Positions 59,601 through 64,000 of a stretch of DNA of 64,000 nucleotides are shown piece after piece (position 1 is the first letter of the stretch; each line of letters opens with the position of its first letter). Below the pieces are notes generated by a model. The model was not told where the DNA came from and ran no database searches. It was given only the letters and a program-made list of their open reading frames with translations. The stretch is from Mycobacterium sp. AZCC_0083 (GTDB taxonomy: Bacteria > Actinomycetota > Actinomycetes > Mycobacteriales > Mycobacteriaceae), in assembly GCF_014202335.1 (NCBI RefSeq), contig NZ_JACHGP010000002.1, forward strand, positions 434,001 to 498,000. The letters run 5' to 3'. The translations under genes were made by a program, and so were the position numbers.

Positions 59601-62600
59601 GCGATGGGACTGTGACTGTCCTGCAGATCGCCGAATTGCGCGCGCTGCCACAGCGTGTAGTCGACGTACTGCACCGGCAGTTCGGCCCATGCCGGCGTTC
59701 GCCCGGCGCATCGAGCGACGTACGCCACGCTCAGATCGCGCGCCAGCGGCGTGATCGACCAGCCGTCGGCGGCGATGTGGTGCACCGCGGCGACCAGCAC
59801 GTGTTCGTCCTCGGCGACCCGGAAGAGGATTGCCCGAATGGGTATTTCGGTGGATAGATCAAAGGCATAGCGCGTCGCTGCGGCTATGGCTTCATCCAAG
59901 GCGTGAGTTCCCCGCGCCGTCGGCCAGTCGATGGCGTCGGTGACTTGCCAGCCGAATTCTGCTCGGTCGACGGGGATTACGACCTGTTGCGGTATCCCGT
60001 CGGGTGCCACGAACAGAGTCCGCAGGCTCTCGTGCCGGGCGACCACGTCGCCCATCGCGGCGCGCAGCGCGTCGGTGTCGAGGTCTCCGGACAACCGCAA
60101 CGTCGTCGCCAAGTTGTAGACCGCCGAGGGACCCTGCAACTGCTCGAGGAACCACAGTCGGGTTTGGGCGAACGACAGCGGAATCACCGCCGGGCGTTCA
60201 CCCGCCACCAGCGGCTCCAGCCACCCCGCACCCACGCTGATGCGAGGCGCCAGCTCCGCGATCGTGGGTTCTTCGAACAGAGTCCGGACCGCAAGGTTGG
60301 CGTGCAGGCTTGCGTTGATGGCGGCAATGAGCCGCATCGCGGTGATGCTGTCCCCGCCGAGCTCGAAGAAGGAGTCGTCGGCACCGACTTGGTCGACGCC
60401 CAGGATTTGCGCGTAGATCCCGGCCAGGATTTCCTCGACTGGGCTGGCTGGCGCGCGGTAGACACCGACGGCGTATTCGGGCGCGGGCAGTGCGCGCGTG
60501 TCGAGTTTTCCGTTGGGGGTCAGCGGCAGCGCGTCGAGCACCATGATCGCGGCGGGGACCATGTAGGCCGGGAGTCGATCGGAGAGTGCGGCGCGCACGT
60601 CGGCCGGATCGGCGTCACCGGTCACGTACCCGATCAGTCGTTTGTCGCCGGGGCGGTCCTCGCGCGCGATCGCGACGGCCTGCCGGACCCCGTCGAGCGC
60701 GCTCAATGCGGCTTGGACGTCGCCAAGTTCGATGCGGTAACCACGGATCTTGACCTGCCCGTCGGCCCGGCCCAAGTACCGCAGCTGGCCATCGGCGCCC
60801 CAGCACACCAGGTCCCCCGTGCGGTACATGCGCTGCCCGGGCGCCCCGAACGGGCATGCCACGAAGCGGGATCCGGTCAACGGCGGCCGGCGCAGGTAGC
60901 CAACACCCAGCCCGGCGCCCGCCACGTACAACTCGCCGACCACTCCTGGCGGCACCGGCCGCAACAGGCCGTCCAGCACGAACAACGCCGCCCCCGGCAC
61001 CGGCGACCCGATGGGCACCACACCGGTTTCCGGCGCGAGCGGGGCGCTGATCGCCACGCACATCGTGGTCTCGGTCGGCCCGTAGGCATTGACCATGACC
61101 CGCCCGAAGGACCACCGGTCCACCACCTCCGGCGGGCAGGCCTCTCCGACCACCACCAGCGTCACCGACTCCAGCCCCTGCGGCGACAGCGCCGCCACCG
61201 CGGACGGGGTCTCGGTCAACACCGTGACCCCTTCGGCGACCAATATCGCGTGCAAGTCCTTTGCCGAACGCGCGACCGCGTCCGGGATCACCGCCACCCG
61301 GCCGCCCCTCAGCAGCGCCCCGAAGATCTCCCACACCGACGCATCGAACGCCAGCGAGTGGCCGTGGCTCCACACCCCGGCCGCAGGCAGACCGGCGTCC
61401 AGCGACCCGAGCAGCTGAGTCACGTTGGCATGAGTCAATCCCACGCCCTTGGGCACACCCGTGGTGCCGGAGGTGTAGATCACGTACGCGAGGTCGTCGG
61501 GGTCCGCTGCCGTGATGCTCGTATCCGGATCGGTGCCGACGGACGGGTCTGCGGGACCCTCGACGTCCACGACTACCCCGACGAATCCAGCCAGCCGATG
61601 TACGAACTCGCCGGTGGTGAGCGCCGCCACCGGTGCCGCGTCCGACAGCACGAACTCGATCCGCTCCGACGGCAGCCCCGGGTCGATCGGCAGGTACGCC
61701 GCCCCGGTCTTGAGGACCGCCAGAATCGCCGTGATCGCCTCGGCCGACCGAGACAACAGCAGCGCCACACACTGTCCCGGACCGACGCCGTGGCCGGCCA
61801 GCAAGTGCGCCAACCGGTTCGACGCCGCATCCAACTCTGAGTAGGTCATCGACCGGCCACTGCCACTGACCGCCACCGCCCCCGGCGTGCGGGCGACGTG
61901 AGTGGCGAACAGCTCCGGAATCGACGGATGTGCCGCCGGTTGGGTCAGCACCTCGCGATTGCCAATGGCATGAAGACGCACGCGCTCCGGTTCGGCAAGC
62001 AGATCCACCGACGACAACGCCCGCGTGGGGTCGGCGGTCATCGCGATCAACACGCGGCGCAACCGCTCCACCAACGTCTCGACGCTTGCCGCGTCGAACA
62101 CATCGGTGCGGAATTCGACGATGCCACCGATACCGGCGGGCTCGCCTGTCACGTCCCGGCGTTCGGACAGGGAGAACGCCAGATCCATTCTGGCCGCTTG
62201 GGTGTCGACAGGCAGCGGTGTGACCTCTAGTTCGCCCAAGGCCAATCCGGCTGCGGTGTCATCGTTTTGCCATGGCAGGTTCTGCCAACCCAGCATCACC
62301 TGCACCAGCGGGTGGTGGGTGAGACTGCGGGCGGGGTTGAGCCGCTCCACCAGGACCTCGAAGGGCACGTCTTGGTGCTCGTAGGCGGTCAGGCTGCGGG
62401 CCCGCACCTGGGCCAGGAGCTCGGCGGCCGTGGGGTTTCCGGTCAGGTCGACCCGCAGCACGAGGGTATTGACGAAGAAGCCGACGAGGTCGTCGAGCGC
62501 GGGATCGCGGCGACCGGCGATCGGGAAGCCAACGGCCACATCGGAACTGGCGCTCAGGTTGGACAACAGCACCGCTAGGGCGGCCTGTATCACCATGAAG

Positions 62601-64000
62601 CTGGTCGCGTTGTGCTCACGGGCCATCCTGGCGATCTGCTGCTGCACCTCGGCGGGCCAATCCACCTCGACCGTGGCGCCGCGCTGATCGGCCACCCGCG
62701 GGTACGGCCGATCCGTTGGCAGGTCGAGATGTTCCGGTATGCCGGCCAGGGCGTCTTCCCAATAGGCCGCCTGCGCGGCGATCGGGCTGTCGGGAGCATC
62801 GAGTTCGCCAAGTTGCGCGCGCTGCCACAGCGTGTAGTCGACGTACTGCACCGCCAGCGGGGCCCAACCGGGCGCGTGCCCGGCACACCGGCTGGCATAC
62901 GCCATTCCCAGATCGGCAACCAAGGGCCGCAGCGACCATCCATCGGCGGCAATGTGGTGCACCACGGCCACCAGCATGTGTTCGTCGTCGCTCGACCGGA
63001 AGAGGCTGGCCCGCAAGGGGATTTCCGCGGACAAATCGAAGGCGTACTGTGCCGCCGCGCGGACGGCGTCGGCGAGCCGGTCTTCGGGCCATTCACCGGC
63101 ATCGACCGTTTCCCAGCCGACGTCGACCTGTTCGGTGGGAATGATCACCTGCGCAGGAACGCCGTCCGTCGAGGTGAAGACGGTGCGCAGGCTTTCGTGG
63201 CGGGCGACCACATCGGAAAGCGCCGCGTGCAGCGCGTCGGCATCGAGCGGCCCGCGCAGCCGCAGCGCCACCGCCATGTTGTAAACCGGTGACGGGCCTT
63301 GCAATTGGTCGACGAACCACAGTCGGTTCTGGGCGAACGACAACGGAATGGTCGCGGGCCGCTCCCCCGCCAGCAACGGCTCCCGGGGCGACGCGCCCTT
63401 GCCGACCCGCGGCGCCAACCGGGCAACAGTGGGCGCCTCGAACACCGTCCGCACCGGAAGGTCGACGCCGAGGGCGGCGTTGATCGCCGCAATCAGGCGC
63501 ATCGTCGACAGTGAATCCCCACCGAGGTCGAAGAACGAGTCATCGACCCCGACCCGTTCCACTTCGAGCACCTGCGCGTAGATGGCGGTCAGAGTCTCCT
63601 CGATTGCACCGTCCGGGGCACGGTAACGCGCAGCGTCCTGGTAATCCGGCGCAGGCAGCGCACGAGTGTCCAACTTGCCGTTGACCGTGACGGGCAGCAC
63701 CGGCAACCCGACCACCGCAGCGGGCACCATGTACGCAGGGAGATGCTTGGCCACTGCACTGCGCGCCGCGATTGGGTCAGCGGTACCGGTGATGTAGCCA
63801 ACCAGCCGTTTGTCACCGGGGCGGTCCTCGCGGGCGATCACCACCGCCTGCTCCACCCCGGCCACCGCTGCCAAAGCCGAACGCACGTCACCCAATTCGA
63901 TGCGGTAGCCGCGGACCTTGACCTGCTCGTCGGCACGCCCGAAGTAGTCCAGCTGCCCATCGGGGCGCCAGGACACCAGGTCCCCGGTGCGATACATCCG
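43886..64000 (-). CDS. Giant multimodular non-ribosomal peptide synthetase, 5' end outside the window
   Basis: More than 6700 residues are visible. Order: A (C-terminal part)-PCP, C-A-PCP, C-A-PCP-E, C-A-PCP, C-A-PCP-E, C-A-PCP-TE. The frame is open to the window edge and begins inside an adenylation domain (RMYRTGDLV), so at least one more C/A part lies outside. All six PCP serines (GGDS) and the His-His motifs of all five C and both E domains are present. It assembles a peptide of at least six residues with two D-residues, released by the terminal TE. mmpL follows with a four-base overlap. No MbtH-like gene, starter C domain or tailoring methyl- or glycosyltransferase is in the window. Modules are described separately; n is the partial first one. 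Confidence 0.96.
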   Translation of the reverse strand, partial: RMYRTGDLVSWRPDGQLDYFGRADEQVKVRGYRIELGDVRSALAAVAGVEQAVVIAREDRPGDKRLVGYITGTADPIAARSAVAKHLPAYMVPAAVVGLPVLPVTVNGKLDTRALPAPDYQDAARYRAPDGAIEETLTAIYAQVLEVERVGVDDSFFDLGGDSLSTMRLIAAINAALGVDLPVRTVFEAPTVARLAPRVGKGASPREPLLAGERPATIPLSFAQNRLWFVDQLQGPSPVYNMAVALRLRGPLDADALHAALSDVVARHESLRTVFTSTDGVPAQVIIPTEQVDVGWETVDAGEWPEDRLADAVRAAAQYAFDLSAEIPLRASLFRSSDDEHMLVAVVHHIAADGWSLRPLVADLGMAYASRCAGHAPGWAPLAVQYVDYTLWQRAQLGELDAPDSPIAAQAAYWEDALAGIPEHLDLPTDRPYPRVADQRGATVEVDWPAEVQQQIARMAREHNATSFMVIQAALAVLLSNLSASSDVAVGFPIAGRRDPALDDLVGFFVNTLVLRVDLTGNPTAAELLAQVRARSLTAYEHQDVPFEVLVERLNPARSLTHHPLVQVMLGWQNLPWQNDDTAAGLALGELEVTPLPVDTQAARMDLAFSLSERRDVTGEPAGIGGIVEFRTDVFDAASVETLVERLRRVLIAMTADPTRALSSVDLLAEPERVRLHAIGNREVLTQPAAHPSIPELFATHVARTPGAVAVSGSGRSMTYSELDAASNRLAHLLAGHGVGPGQCVALLLSRSAEAITAILAVLKTGAAYLPIDPGLPSERIEFVLSDAAPVAALTTGEFVHRLAGFVGVVVDVEGPADPSVGTDPDTSITAADPDDLAYVIYTSGTTGVPKGVGLTHANVTQLLGSLDAGLPAAGVWSHGHSLAFDASVWEIFGALLRGGRVAVIPDAVARSAKDLHAILVAEGVTVLTETPSAVAALSPQGLESVTLVVVGEACPPEVVDRWSFGRVMVNAYGPTETTMCVAISAPLAPETGVVPIGSPVPGAALFVLDGLLRPVPPGVVGELYVAGAGLGVGYLRRPPLTGSRFVACPFGAPGQRMYRTGDLVCWGADGQLRYLGRADGQVKIRGYRIELGDVQAALSALDGVRQAVAIAREDRPGDKRLIGYVTGDADPADVRAALSDRLPAYMVPAAIMVLDALPLTPNGKLDTRALPAPEYAVGVYRAPASPVEEILAGIYAQILGVDQVGADDSFFELGGDSITAMRLIAAINASLHANLAVRTLFEEPTIAELAPRISVGAGWLEPLVAGERPAVIPLSFAQTRLWFLEQLQGPSAVYNLATTLRLSGDLDTDALRAAMGDVVARHESLRTLFVAPDGIPQQVVIPVDRAEFGWQVTDAIDWPTARGTHALDEAIAAATRYAFDLSTEIPIRAILFRVAEDEHVLVAAVHHIAADGWSITPLARDLSVAYVARCAGRTPAWAELPVQYVDYTLWQRAQFGDLQDSHSPIAGQLAYWEDALAGLPERLQLPTDRPYPQIADQRGATVAVEWPAELQQQIARVARAHDATSFMVVQTALLTLLSRIAATSDVAVGFPIAGRRDPALDDLVGFFVNTLVLRVDLSSYPAGDPTFIDLLDQVQQRSLAAYENQDVSFDVLVERLNPARSLTHHPLVQVMLAWQNLPGLGGGPKNGAAGLTLGDLQVTPMPVDTKTARMDLTLSLGERWTEDGELAGIGGTVEYRTDVFDAASIVTLIGRLQRLLTAMTDDPSQALSSVDLLDDQERARLDEIGNRAALTQPGMDASIPELFTAAVERTPDAMALTCEGRSWTYRELDEAANQMAQLLAARGAGPGQSVALLFSRSAEAIMSILAVLKTGAAYLPIDPALPSARIGFVLGDATPIAVITSTDLAGRLDGFEVPVLDVNDLEVDTQPATPLPSPRPDDIAYLIYTSGTTGVPKGVAVTHRNVTQLLASPHPVGSKGGGLPSTGVWSQWHSLSFDVSVWEIFGALLHGGRLVVVPESIARSPEDLHALIVAEQITVLSQTPSAAGALSPTGLDGITLVVAGEACPAELVERWALPGRTMINAYGPTEATVYAAISAPLTPEPGVVPIGSPVPKAAMFVLDGWLRPVPVGVVGELYVAGAGVASGYVRRGGLTASRFVACPFGEPGARMYRTGDLVRWRADGQLDYLGRADEQVKIRGYRIELGDVRAALAGLPGVDQAVVFAREDRPGDKRLVGYVTGSADAAGIRAALAERLPAYMIPAAVVTVAELPLTPNGKLDTRALPAPEYIAVGYRAPDNAVEEILADIYAEVLGLESAAVGVNDSFFDLGGDSISSMQVVTRARAAGLTCRTRDLFVEQTVARLARVAEVADRAAGVVDEGIGPVLATPIIKWLASLESAGGPVDQFNQTVLVQAPVGVSQVDVVVVLQALLDRHATLRLRVDRDGASGEWSLLVPDTGTVDARQCLHTVDAFTDEALVAARSRLNPATGAMLSALWVSSTSELFVIVHHLAVDAVSWRILLEDLNIAWAQHRAGQPVALPTGGTSFQRWAALLNDHARHLDVVASADAWKRVTQVSGTAALLPAVQPAVDTFATAGHLSVQLDAETTSMLLGAAPSAFHAGVQDILLIGFALAAAEFLGDGSGIGGVPIAIDVEGHGRHEELDGSDNQVDLSRTVGWFTTKYPVSLSLGGVSWQQVIAGDAALGAALKDAKEQLRALPDTLTYGLLRYLNADVDLDASDPPIGFNYLGRQFGGAGLSDDLWRIGEGWSTTGAAAAIPMSIPMPLMHTLELNAGTIDTATGPRLHANWTWAPSSLDHAQVARLSQMWFDALAGICAHVRAGGGGLTPSDIAPARLDQQQIDELQRHHRVADVLPLTPVQQGLLFHANTAKGSPSNDDDDLYAGQLDISVTGRLDEDRLRAAVHAVVARHPNLAARFYQPIPPVASLLPTERFGEPVQVIPADPALCWQYVELDADGAEEIQRFCAAERAAVCDLAGQPAFRAALIRVAADRYRFVLTNHHIVLDGWSMPILLGEIFAGYYGHRLPAAAPYRNFVTWLAGRDRAAARAAWGELFDGFDTPTLVGPQDGLEHGRRSVDTFGLPEEITRAVGELARSCHTTVNTVLQAAFAQLLCWLTGQHDVAFGTTVSGRPAEVAGVESMVGLFINTVPVRANITATTTTADLLTQLQSAYNDTLDHQHMPLSEIHRITGQDRLFDALFAYENYPVDTDALSGEHDLTITDIATRESTHYPLAVQAQPGHELSLRVEYDTDVFDAADVSTLIERLERVLTAMTTDPGRPLSSMDALDADEHTQLDRWGGRAVLTQPAVGTTVPELFAAQVARTPEAVALVCGARSLTYRELDEVSNRLAHLLVSRGAGPGQAVALMLPRSAEAVVAILAVLKSGAAYLPVDPALPSARIEFMLADTAPVAAVTTSDQADRFAGYGVNFIDLDDLADPALGTQPSTALPLPAPEDLAHIIYTSGTTGMPKGVAVTHRNVCQLFDSLDIGIELSPALASQQVWTQFHSYAFDFSVWEIWGALLHGGRLVVVPDAVARSAEDFHDLLVRERVTVLTQTPSAAAVLSTEGLESAALVIGAEACPPEMVDRWAPGRVMVNVYGPTETTMWLCKSTPLSAGSGAPPIGSPTAGAAFFVLDEWLQPVRAGVVGELYLAGRGVGVGYWRRGALTGSRFVACPFGGVGGRMYRTGDLVSWRPDGQLDYFGRVDEQVKVRGYRIELGEVRSALSALDGVEQAVVIAREDRDRGKRLVGYITGTADPAATRALLADRLPAYMVPAAVVGLPALPMTINGKLDTRALPEPEYTAGVYRAPGSLTEEILAGIYAQVLGVERVGVDDSFFDLGGDSLSTMRLIAAINPALGVDLPVRTVFEAPTVAQLAPRIGQSDGRLQPLVAVERPAVIPLSFAQNRLWFIDQLQGPSPVYNMAAALRLSGGLDVAALGAALADVVARHESLRTLFTAPDGTPQQVVVPVEQADLGWDVIDASRWPPSRLREALEIAARGTFDLATDIPVRAHLFRAADDEHVLVAVVHHIAADGWSLRPLVDDLGVAYASRCAGQAPDWVPLPVQYVDYTLWQRAQFGRLDDGGSRVAAQLAYWDDALAGLPERVQLPTDRPYPLIPDMAGATVAVDWPAELQQQIARMAREHNATSFMVIQAALVALLSKISASSDVAVGFPIAGRRDPALDDLVGFFVNTLVLRADLADDPSFTELLSQVRARSLEAFEYQDVPFEVLVERLNPTRSLTHHPLVQVMLSWQNFAGQRDAATGSGLKGVDVTSIPLDTQSARMDLTFSLAERWTGAGAPAGIGGEVEFRTDVFDAETIETLVARLERVLTAMAADSERSLSSVSLLDEPEQARLDELTNREVLTDPAGWPLADAAIPELFTAQVDRTPDALALTCEGRSLTYRELDEASNRLAHLLAGRGARPGQTVALLFSRSAEAITSILAVLKTGAAYLPIDPALPSSRVEFMLSDAAPIAVITTTELADRLNGFDVTVIDVHDPVDPADDTRAETDLSPPAPDDFAYLIYTSGTTGVPKGVAITHRNVISLLGALGGELPPAGVWSQWHSLAFDVSVWEIFGALLHGGRLVVVPESVARSPEDLHALLVAEHVSVLTQTPSAAMMLSPHGLESTALVVAGEACPTELVDRWAFRGREEHDQPARVMLNAYGPTEATIYATVSRPLTAGSGAVPIGMPVPRAASFVLDEWLRPVPIGVVGELYMAGAGVASGYVRRGGLTASRFVACPFGAPGARMYRTGDLVRWGADGQLQYLGRADEQVKIRGYRIELGDVQTALAGLDGVEQAVVIAREDRPGDKRLVGYITGTADPADARAALSKHVPAYMVPAAVVTVAALPLTPNGKLDKRALPAPTYGDVDHYRAPGTAIEEVLAGIYAEVLGLDRVGVDDPFFELGGDSIMSMQVVARARAAGLTCRPRDVFVEQTVARLALVVGATDGKADEIDEGVGPVLATPIIKWLAAVNGPVDQFNQTVVVQAPAGVTEGDVAVVLQALLDRHAMLRLRTEEGDRIGLAGTWSLHVPEAGAVDARLCLDSVDELSEEAVVAARSRLNPAAGVMLSASWAAASGQLVLIVHHLAVDGVSWRILLEDLNIAWVQHRAGQPVALPAGGTSFQRWAELLGEHARTAGVVAQADAWRQVAATPAALPAVRPEVDTFANAGQLSVSLDDADVVRTLLREAPAAFHAGVQDILLIGFALAAAEFVGTGLGNAPIAIDVEGHGRHEEVAAPDKRVDLSRTVGWFTTKYPVSLDLGELSWAQVVAGDAALGAVLKDAKEQLRALPDGLSYGLLRYLNGDVDLEGQDPTIGFNYLGRLGGGPEASGELWRISRDGMSVTGISTATPTPLMHTVELNAGTVDTDTGPQLHANWTWAPSALDHARVSRLSELWFEALAGICTHVRSGGGGLTPSDVAPARMRQEQIDALELRHRIADILPVTPLQQGLLFHARTARASADMYAVQLDLTVTGALDPHRLRDAVRTVAGRHPNLAARFCDEFDEPVQIIPAEPEIAWNSHDFSSNGDLSEEGIQRFCAAERVAVGDLAHQPGFRVALIRTAANRHRLVLTNHHIVMDGWSLPILLRAIFASYYGQRLPAVAPYRKFISWLADRDLDAARSAWGAVLAGFDTPTLVGPAQRFELGARGVKSFAVSAETTQAVGELARTCHTTVNVVLQAAYAQLLIQLTGQHDVAFGTAVSGRPTDVAGSDSMVGLMINTVPVRANVTATTSTAELLDQLQDAHNETLEHQHLALGEMHRITGQDKLFDTLFAYENYPVGAAALGGNHDGQELAITDFSSHEQNHYPLTVQAMPGRELSLRVEYDTDVFDAAAIEALVAGFERVLVAMTAEPTRRLSSVDLLDADEHARLGEIGHRAVLSEPAAAAVSIPELFAAQVERAPAAMAVTFGELSMTYRELDDAANRLAHLLVAHGVSAGESVALLFSRSADAIVSILAVLKAGAAYLPIDPAVPADRLAFMLADASPVVAITTSGLAERFDGLGVKVIAVDNPADPAIDSNPCTSLPVPAPDDVAYVIYTSGSTGVPKGVAVAHGNVTRLFGSPATGLPPAQVWTQCHSYAFDFSVWEIWGALLHGGRLVVVPESVAATPDEFHAMLVRERIDVLTQTPSAAGMLSPEGLGSVALLVGGEACPAELVDRWASPAREEEGPPRRVMINAYGPTETTVYAAMTASLKAGHSGASRSVPIGSPVPGAALFVLDAWLRPVQPGVVGELYVAGAGVSVGYVRRTALTASRYVACPFGGSPGSRMYRTGDLVRWGADGQLQYVGRADEQVKIRGFRVEPGEVQAALAGLDGVEQAVVIAREDGAGGKRLVGYVTGTADPAAMRAQLADRLPAHMVPAAVVVLSALPMTVNGKLDTRALPAPEFRAGEYHAPSNPTEDVLAGIYGRVLDVERVGVDESFFDLGGDSISAMRLIAAVNTSLNADLSVSTVFEAPTVRTLSERLLTNTASAGEIVPVQVLKDGAGVPVFCLHAVSGVSWPYQVLGGYLDGPIIGIQQAPDGDDGEAPRSIRDMAANYADRIQAIHPDGPYHLLGWSFGGVVAHEVASELERRGGAARLVLLDAEPSLSSMASHAVDRKQLDELVGEPGGAEFAGYGQLLDQMVDNFNTNIAFYRDHEAGVFNGDVIMFSAERDESDRSDSPSLRSPRSDSPSLRSPRSSFLHRSWRPHVAGDIVVHSIDSTHQAMLTTEALSSYGRQLGQLLSGETM
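44036..44100 (-). repeat. Tandem 30-base repeat inside the TE domain
   Basis: Two exact copies of a 30-base unit occupy 44041-44070 and 44071-44100, preceded by a partial unit (ACTTC). On the coding strand each unit reads [10 protein letters not shown] in frame. The inner 18 bases recur at 40803-40820. Confidence 0.92.
44680..47770 (-). other. NRPS module n+5: C(DCL-type)-A-PCP
   Basis: The C domain (about 47770-46460) opens [14 protein letters not shown] and has [11 protein letters not shown], the D-donor class, as expected after an E domain. The A domain (about 46410-44920) has FDFSVWEIW; the hand-read code is D-F-W-T-L-G-A-V-Y-K, not assignable with confidence. PCP Ser is near 44787 ([11 protein letters not shown]). 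This loads the C-terminal residue. Confidence 0.85.
47790..52400 (-). other. NRPS module n+4: C-A-PCP-E
   Basis: The C domain (about 52400-51000) is LCL-like ([24 protein letters not shown]). The A domain (about 50945-49480) has FDVSVWEIF; the hand-read code is D-V-W-T-V-A-A-I-Y-K, nearly that of module n+2, so both probably load the same or similar residues. PCP Ser is near 49344 ([11 protein letters not shown]). The E domain (about 49200-47800) has [18 protein letters not shown]. The residue is epimerised to D. Confidence 0.88.
52430..55540 (-). other. NRPS module n+3: C(DCL-type)-A-PCP
   Basis: The C domain (about 55525-54200) opens [14 protein letters not shown] and has [11 protein letters not shown], the class that accepts a D-residue donor, matching the preceding E domain. 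It carries an extra 12 residues after AARFYQ compared with the C domain of module n+5 (see repeat at 55290). The A domain (about 54150-52670) has FDFSVWEIW; the hand-read code is D-F-W-T-V-G-V-M-W-K, distantly like Thr codes (DFWNIGMVHK). PCP Ser is near 52548. Confidence 0.85.
55290..55310 (-). repeat. Repeat-derived insertion in the module n+3 C domain
   Basis: Contains GAGCGAAGCGAC (55292-55303), also at 40806 and twice at 44041-44100. On the coding strand it gives PPVASLLP inside a segment absent from the sister C domain of module n+5. Confidence 0.6.
55580..60230 (-). other. NRPS module n+2: C-A-PCP-E
   Basis: The C domain (about 60200-58800) is LCL-like ([24 protein letters not shown]). 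The A domain (about 58720-57270) has FDVSVWEIF; the hand-read code is D-V-W-S-V-A-A-V-Y-K, which I cannot assign. PCP Ser is near 57132 ([11 protein letters not shown], the form seen before E domains). The E domain (about 56990-55600) has [18 protein letters not shown] and [15 protein letters not shown]. The residue is epimerised to D. Confidence 0.88.
60280..63380 (-). other. NRPS module n+1: C(LCL-type)-A-PCP
   Basis: The C domain (about 63350-62010) opens [14 protein letters not shown] and has [10 protein letters not shown], consistent with an L-L condensation. The A domain (about 61935-60475) has [20 protein letters not shown] and NAYGPTE. By hand alignment to GrsA-Phe the specificity residues read D-A-W-T-V-V-A-M-C-K, close to known Phe codes (DAWTIAAICK, DAWTVAAVCK), so an aromatic residue is likely. 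PCP Ser is near 60348 ([12 protein letters not shown]). Confidence 0.85.
63440..64000 (-). other. NRPS module n (partial): end of A domain and PCP
   Basis: The A-domain tail shows [25 protein letters not shown] and [10 protein letters not shown]. The PCP Ser is near 63513 ([12 protein letters not shown]). Specificity residues are outside the window. No E domain follows, so the residue is passed on as L. Confidence 0.9.

Noticed and set aside
43886..64000. Identification of the NRPS as the glycopeptidolipid Mps1/Mps2 system
   Set aside because: The synthetase ends in TE and not in an alaninol-forming reductive end, has more modules than the tetrapeptide system, and the window lacks the glycosyl- and methyltransferase genes of that locus.
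1..64000. tRNA, rRNA and intact insertion sequences
   Set aside because: I looked for tRNA cloverleaf patterns, rRNA segments and transposase motifs in the gaps and found none that I could support by eye.

Overview
The window looks like chromosomal DNA of a Mycobacterium/Mycolicibacterium-type actinobacterium. The reasons are high GC, many GTG starts, F420-type oxidoreductases, LGFP-repeat envelope proteins, an MmpL transporter, a Gap/Sap-family membrane protein, and a fatty-acyl-AMP ligase (FAAL) and mycocerosic-acid-synthase-like PKS that read like M. tuberculosis FadD23 and Mas/Pks2.

Left part (1-7 kb): a FadR-type GntR regulator, an orphan VapC-like toxin, an HD-domain protein, a DHFR/RibD-like reductase and a Tat-type LGFP amidase are mixed with relics. 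The relics are an alpha/beta hydrolase remnant, a frameshifted ArsR regulator, a decayed DUF1905 gene, a second decayed vapBC end and a frameshifted unknown gene. At 7.1-11.1 kb a MarR regulator faces an operon of an F420-type NADP oxidoreductase, SDRs and NTF2-like proteins. The operon appears to have arisen by duplication of a module: the second copy keeps only the tail of its reductase, and its SDR is frameshifted. Inverted repeats lie between marR and the operon.

Middle part (11.3-26.3 kb): a large anti-sigma-like, proline-rich membrane protein with ten tandem GYDxx pentapeptides; an SDR with an XRE/MmyB regulator; a lone secreted CBM2 protein; an LGFP lipoprotein; an F420-dependent luciferase-like enzyme; a GMC oxidoreductase divergent from a SnoaL/WYL-regulator pair; an FMN/F420 split-barrel protein; several small membrane, secreted or lipoproteins; and a CitE-like lyase.

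Right part (26.5-64 kb): a lipopeptide-type biosynthetic locus. It has a CYP140-like P450, a Gap/Sap-like membrane protein, a FadD23-like FAAL divergent from a complete Mas-like PKS (KS-AT-DH-ER-KR-ACP), an MmpL transporter, and a giant NRPS whose 5' part runs off the right edge. The visible NRPS is (A)-PCP, C-A-PCP, C-A-PCP-E, C-A-PCP, C-A-PCP-E, C-A-PCP-TE. It would incorporate at least six residues, two of them epimerised to D, and release the product through a thioesterase. The mmpL start overlaps the NRPS stop, so export is coupled to synthesis. Between PKS and mmpL sit a MarR-controlled SnoaL-WrbA-SnoaL operon and a membrane protein. The FAAL and PKS probably make the acyl chain, the NRPS the peptide, and MmpL/Gap move the product to the envelope. 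The set resembles a mix of sulfolipid-type acyl genes and glycopeptidolipid-type NRPS/MmpL/Gap genes, but matches neither locus.
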